DNA from: an uncultured Kiloniellales bacterium | GTDB lineage: Bacteria > Pseudomonadota > Alphaproteobacteria > Kiloniellales > JAKSDN01 | Direction of reading: 5' to 3' | Assembly: GCA_937974415.1 (NCBI GenBank) | Contig: CALJXB010000374.1 | Coordinates: 1 to 13,978, forward strand | Length of the DNA: 13,978 nucleotides | In this document: piece after piece, positions 12,367 through 13,978 of the stretch | Position numbering within the stretch: position 1 is the stretch's first letter | How the letters are laid out: the number at the start of each line of letters is the position of its first letter | Position numbers and translations under genes: made by a program | Notes under the pieces: model-generated | Database searches by the model: none | Told to the model about the DNA's origin: nothing | Seen by the model: only the letters and a program-made list of their open reading frames with translations

Positions 12367-13310
12367 TCGCTGTCCTAGTACGGCGGCTTCTTGCTGGAAT
12401 TATTACGCTTTGGGCGGCCTCGGTCCTCGTTTTCGCGGGGACCGAGATCCTCCCCGGGGATGTCGTGACGGCCATTCTGGGTCAAACCAAGACACCGGAA
12501 TCGGTGGCAGCACTGCGCGAGCAGCTGCAGCTCGATCGACCGGCGGCCGCTCGCTATTTCAGTTGGCTCGGCGACATCCTTCGAGGCGATCTGGGCGAAT
12601 CGCTCATTTCCGGTCGTCCCGTTGCGGATGTCATCAAGGGTTGGCTGGCGAATACCTTGATCCTAGCCGGCGTTACGGCGCTTTTTGCGATCCCGATATC
12701 GTTCGCGCTAGGCCTGCTTTCGGCCGCCTATCCCAACAGCCCTCTCGACCGAGGGATCTCCATATTGACACTTATGGTGGTATCCGTGCCGGAGTTCTTG
12801 ACGGCTTCCATCTTGGTTCTTGTGCTGGCCGTGCAGTTTCAATTGCTGCCGGCAACGAGCCACGTGTCCGGATCTCCTACGACCGGGGAGATGCTGAGGG
12901 CCCTGGTTCTCCCGGTGACAACGCTTGTCATAGCCGCTCTGGCTCATATGACACGAATGACGCGAGCCGCAATTCTCGATGTACTGCGCTCGCCCTATGT
13001 GGAAATGGCTGTTCTTAAGGGCGTGCCTAAACGGCGAATTATTTTGCACCACGCCCTGCCCAATGCGCTCGGCCCCATTCTCAATGTCGTTGCCCTCGTG
13101 CTGGGCTATCTGGTGAGCGGCGTAGTTATTGTGGAGGCGGTTTTCGCCTATCCCGGCCTCGGGCGTCTGATGCTTGATTCCGTTGGCTATCGGGACATAC
13201 CGATGGTTCAGGCGATCGCGCTGATTTTCTGCGCGTTTTACATCGGCGTGAACCTGTTAGCCGATCTCCTTGTTGTTCTAACTGATCCGCGCTTGCAGGA
13301 GGCCAAGTGA
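12363..13310 (+). CDS. ABC transporter permease, DppB/OppB type
   Basis: This is a 315-residue inner-membrane permease forming one half of the channel. The N-terminus, MIAVLVRRLLAGIITLWAASVLVF, is the typical first transmembrane helix. It is followed by the DppB-type periplasmic segment with LPGDVV and a REQLQLDRPAAARYFSWL stretch, then GDLGESLISGRPV. Further hydrophobic helices lie at about 99-122, 136-158, 182-200 and 240-262, with one near the C-terminus. The cytoplasmic EAA-type coupling loop that contacts the ATPase reads VEMAVLKGVPKRRIILHHALPNALGP (given as about 217-242). The ATG at 12363 overlaps the upstream stop, so it is co-translated with the binding protein. Length and domain layout are normal. 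The ATP-binding subunits must lie beyond the window. Confidence 0.92.
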   Translation: MIAVLVRRLLAGIITLWAASVLVFAGTEILPGDVVTAILGQTKTPESVAALREQLQLDRPAAARYFSWLGDILRGDLGESLISGRPVADVIKGWLANTLILAGVTALFAIPISFALGLLSAAYPNSPLDRGISILTLMVVSVPEFLTASILVLVLAVQFQLLPATSHVSGSPTTGEMLRALVLPVTTLVIAALAHMTRMTRAAILDVLRSPYVEMAVLKGVPKRRIILHHALPNALGPILNVVALVLGYLVSGVVIVEAVFAYPGLGRLMLDSVGYRDIPMVQAIALIFCAFYIGVNLLADLLVVLTDPRLQEAK

Positions 13311-13371
13311 CCTTCATACCCGCCAAACTTGTGCATCTACGAGACCAGGTCATGGGCTGGAGGCCGTTGAG

Positions 13372-13978
13372 GTGAAACGAAAACGACCTCCGCTCTCGAT
13401 TTGGGGCAAGGCGGGCGCGGTTATCTTGGGCGTCAACTTGTTTATGGCGCTGTTTGGTCCCCTCGTCGCACCTGTCGCACCTGGTGAATTCCTGGCGGTC
13501 GCCCCATTTTCCCCACCGGGCGACGGAAGCTTCTTGGGCACGGACTATATTGGGAGAGATCTCTTCTCGCGCATGCTTTACGGGGCGAGTTTTACCGTGG
13601 CCATCTCCTTTGCCGCCACTGTGGTGGGATTCGCTGGCGGCGTGGGGCTGGGTTTCATTGGGGCCGAGGCAGGCGCTCGCGTTGATGCGGCGATCTTTCG
13701 AGTTGTCGATGTCTTGATTTCTTTCCCCCCGATCCTATTCGCTCTCTTGGTTATCGCGAGTTTGGGCAGCTCGATCCCAGTCCTAGTCTGTACTGTCGGC
13801 ATGATTCATGCACCAAGAGTCGCACGGATCGCTCGAGCCGTGGCGCGGGATATTGGAGTGCAGGACTTTGTAGAAGCGGCGCGCGCCAGAGGGGAGACCC
13901 TCTGGTCGATATTGGGGCGCGAGATCTGGCCGAACTCTCTAATGCCGTTGGCTGCGGAATTCGGTTTGCGAATGGCCT
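13372..13978 (+). CDS. ABC transporter permease, DppC/OppC type (partial, 3' end outside window)
   Basis: This is the first 202 codons of the second permease of the same transporter. The GTG start at 13372 follows GGAGG (13359-13363) by 8 bases, 61 bases after the dppB-like stop. The frame opens with VKRKRPPLSIWGKAGAVILG, a basic N-terminus and first membrane helix. The DppC hallmark FLGTDYIGRDLFSRMLYGAS follows, then membrane helices (FTVAISFAATVVGFAGGVGL and FPPILFALLVIASLG). The start of the EAA coupling loop, DFVEAARARGETLWSILGRE, and WPNSLMPL are visible before the window ends. A differently framed stretch at 13454-13717 is a shadow of this gene. Identity is strong; the C-terminal helices are missing only because the window stops. 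Confidence 0.92.
   Translation, partial: MKRKRPPLSIWGKAGAVILGVNLFMALFGPLVAPVAPGEFLAVAPFSPPGDGSFLGTDYIGRDLFSRMLYGASFTVAISFAATVVGFAGGVGLGFIGAEAGARVDAAIFRVVDVLISFPPILFALLVIASLGSSIPVLVCTVGMIHAPRVARIARAVARDIGVQDFVEAARARGETLWSILGREIWPNSLMPLAAEFGLRMA

Noticed and set aside
1..13978. CRISPR array, tRNA or rRNA genes
   Set aside because: No regularly spaced direct repeats and no cloverleaf-like sequence with a GGTTCRA-type arm were found when reading both strands by eye.

Overview
The window is GC-rich, densely coded on one strand, and looks like part of the chromosome of a sulfur-oxidising proteobacterium, most likely an alphaproteobacterium. That placement is an inference from gene content (an sHdr-LbpA cluster with a BigR/SoxR-type ArsR regulator) and base composition. 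No rRNA or other phylogenetic marker is present.

Region 1 (1-355) is the 3' end of a class I glutamine amidotransferase-like gene. Such genes (gat) are known to sit beside the lipoate-assembly genes of sHdr clusters.

Region 2 (356-543) is an AT-rich regulatory gap. It has a perfect TATAAT box and two inverted-repeat elements that are candidate operators.

Region 3 (544-7674) is one tight operon: dsrE3C-like, shdrC1, shdrB1, shdrA, shdrH, shdrC2, shdrB2, a small Cys-containing orf, and lbpA. This is the sulfur-oxidising heterodisulfide-reductase-like (sHdr) system. From established work on this family, sulfane sulfur is passed by cytoplasmic sulfurtransferases (DsrE/TusA/rhodanese types) to the sHdr complex. 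The complex works with the lipoate-binding protein LbpA to release sulfite while electrons leave through the FAD and Fe-S subunits. A probable intrinsic terminator follows lbpA (7718-7743).

Region 4 (7743-9161) is a second small operon. It encodes a SoxS-like exported thioredoxin-fold protein, a secreted GlcG/HbpS-family (DUF336) protein, and an ArsR-family repressor with two cysteines 66 residues apart, as in the persulfide-sensing BigR/SoxR group. The gap in front of this operon carries an element resembling one in front of dsrE3C. This suggests that the repressor, or another common factor, controls both units.

Region 5 (9162-10773) is about 1.6 kb of lower-GC sequence with no convincing gene. 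Its first 500 bases hold several inverted repeats. It may be an eroded insertion-sequence or intergenic-repeat region, but no transposase can be read.

Region 6 (10774-end) begins an unrelated transport operon: a Tat-exported family 5 (peptide/nickel-type) substrate-binding protein, a DppB-type permease, and a DppC-type permease cut by the window edge. Its composition is less GC-rich than the sHdr region. Its ligand cannot be read from the sequence.

The sHdr system itself is already described. The least explained parts here are ShdrH, the 139-residue Cys-containing protein between shdrB2 and lbpA, the SoxS-HbpS-ArsR trio, and the shared upstream element.
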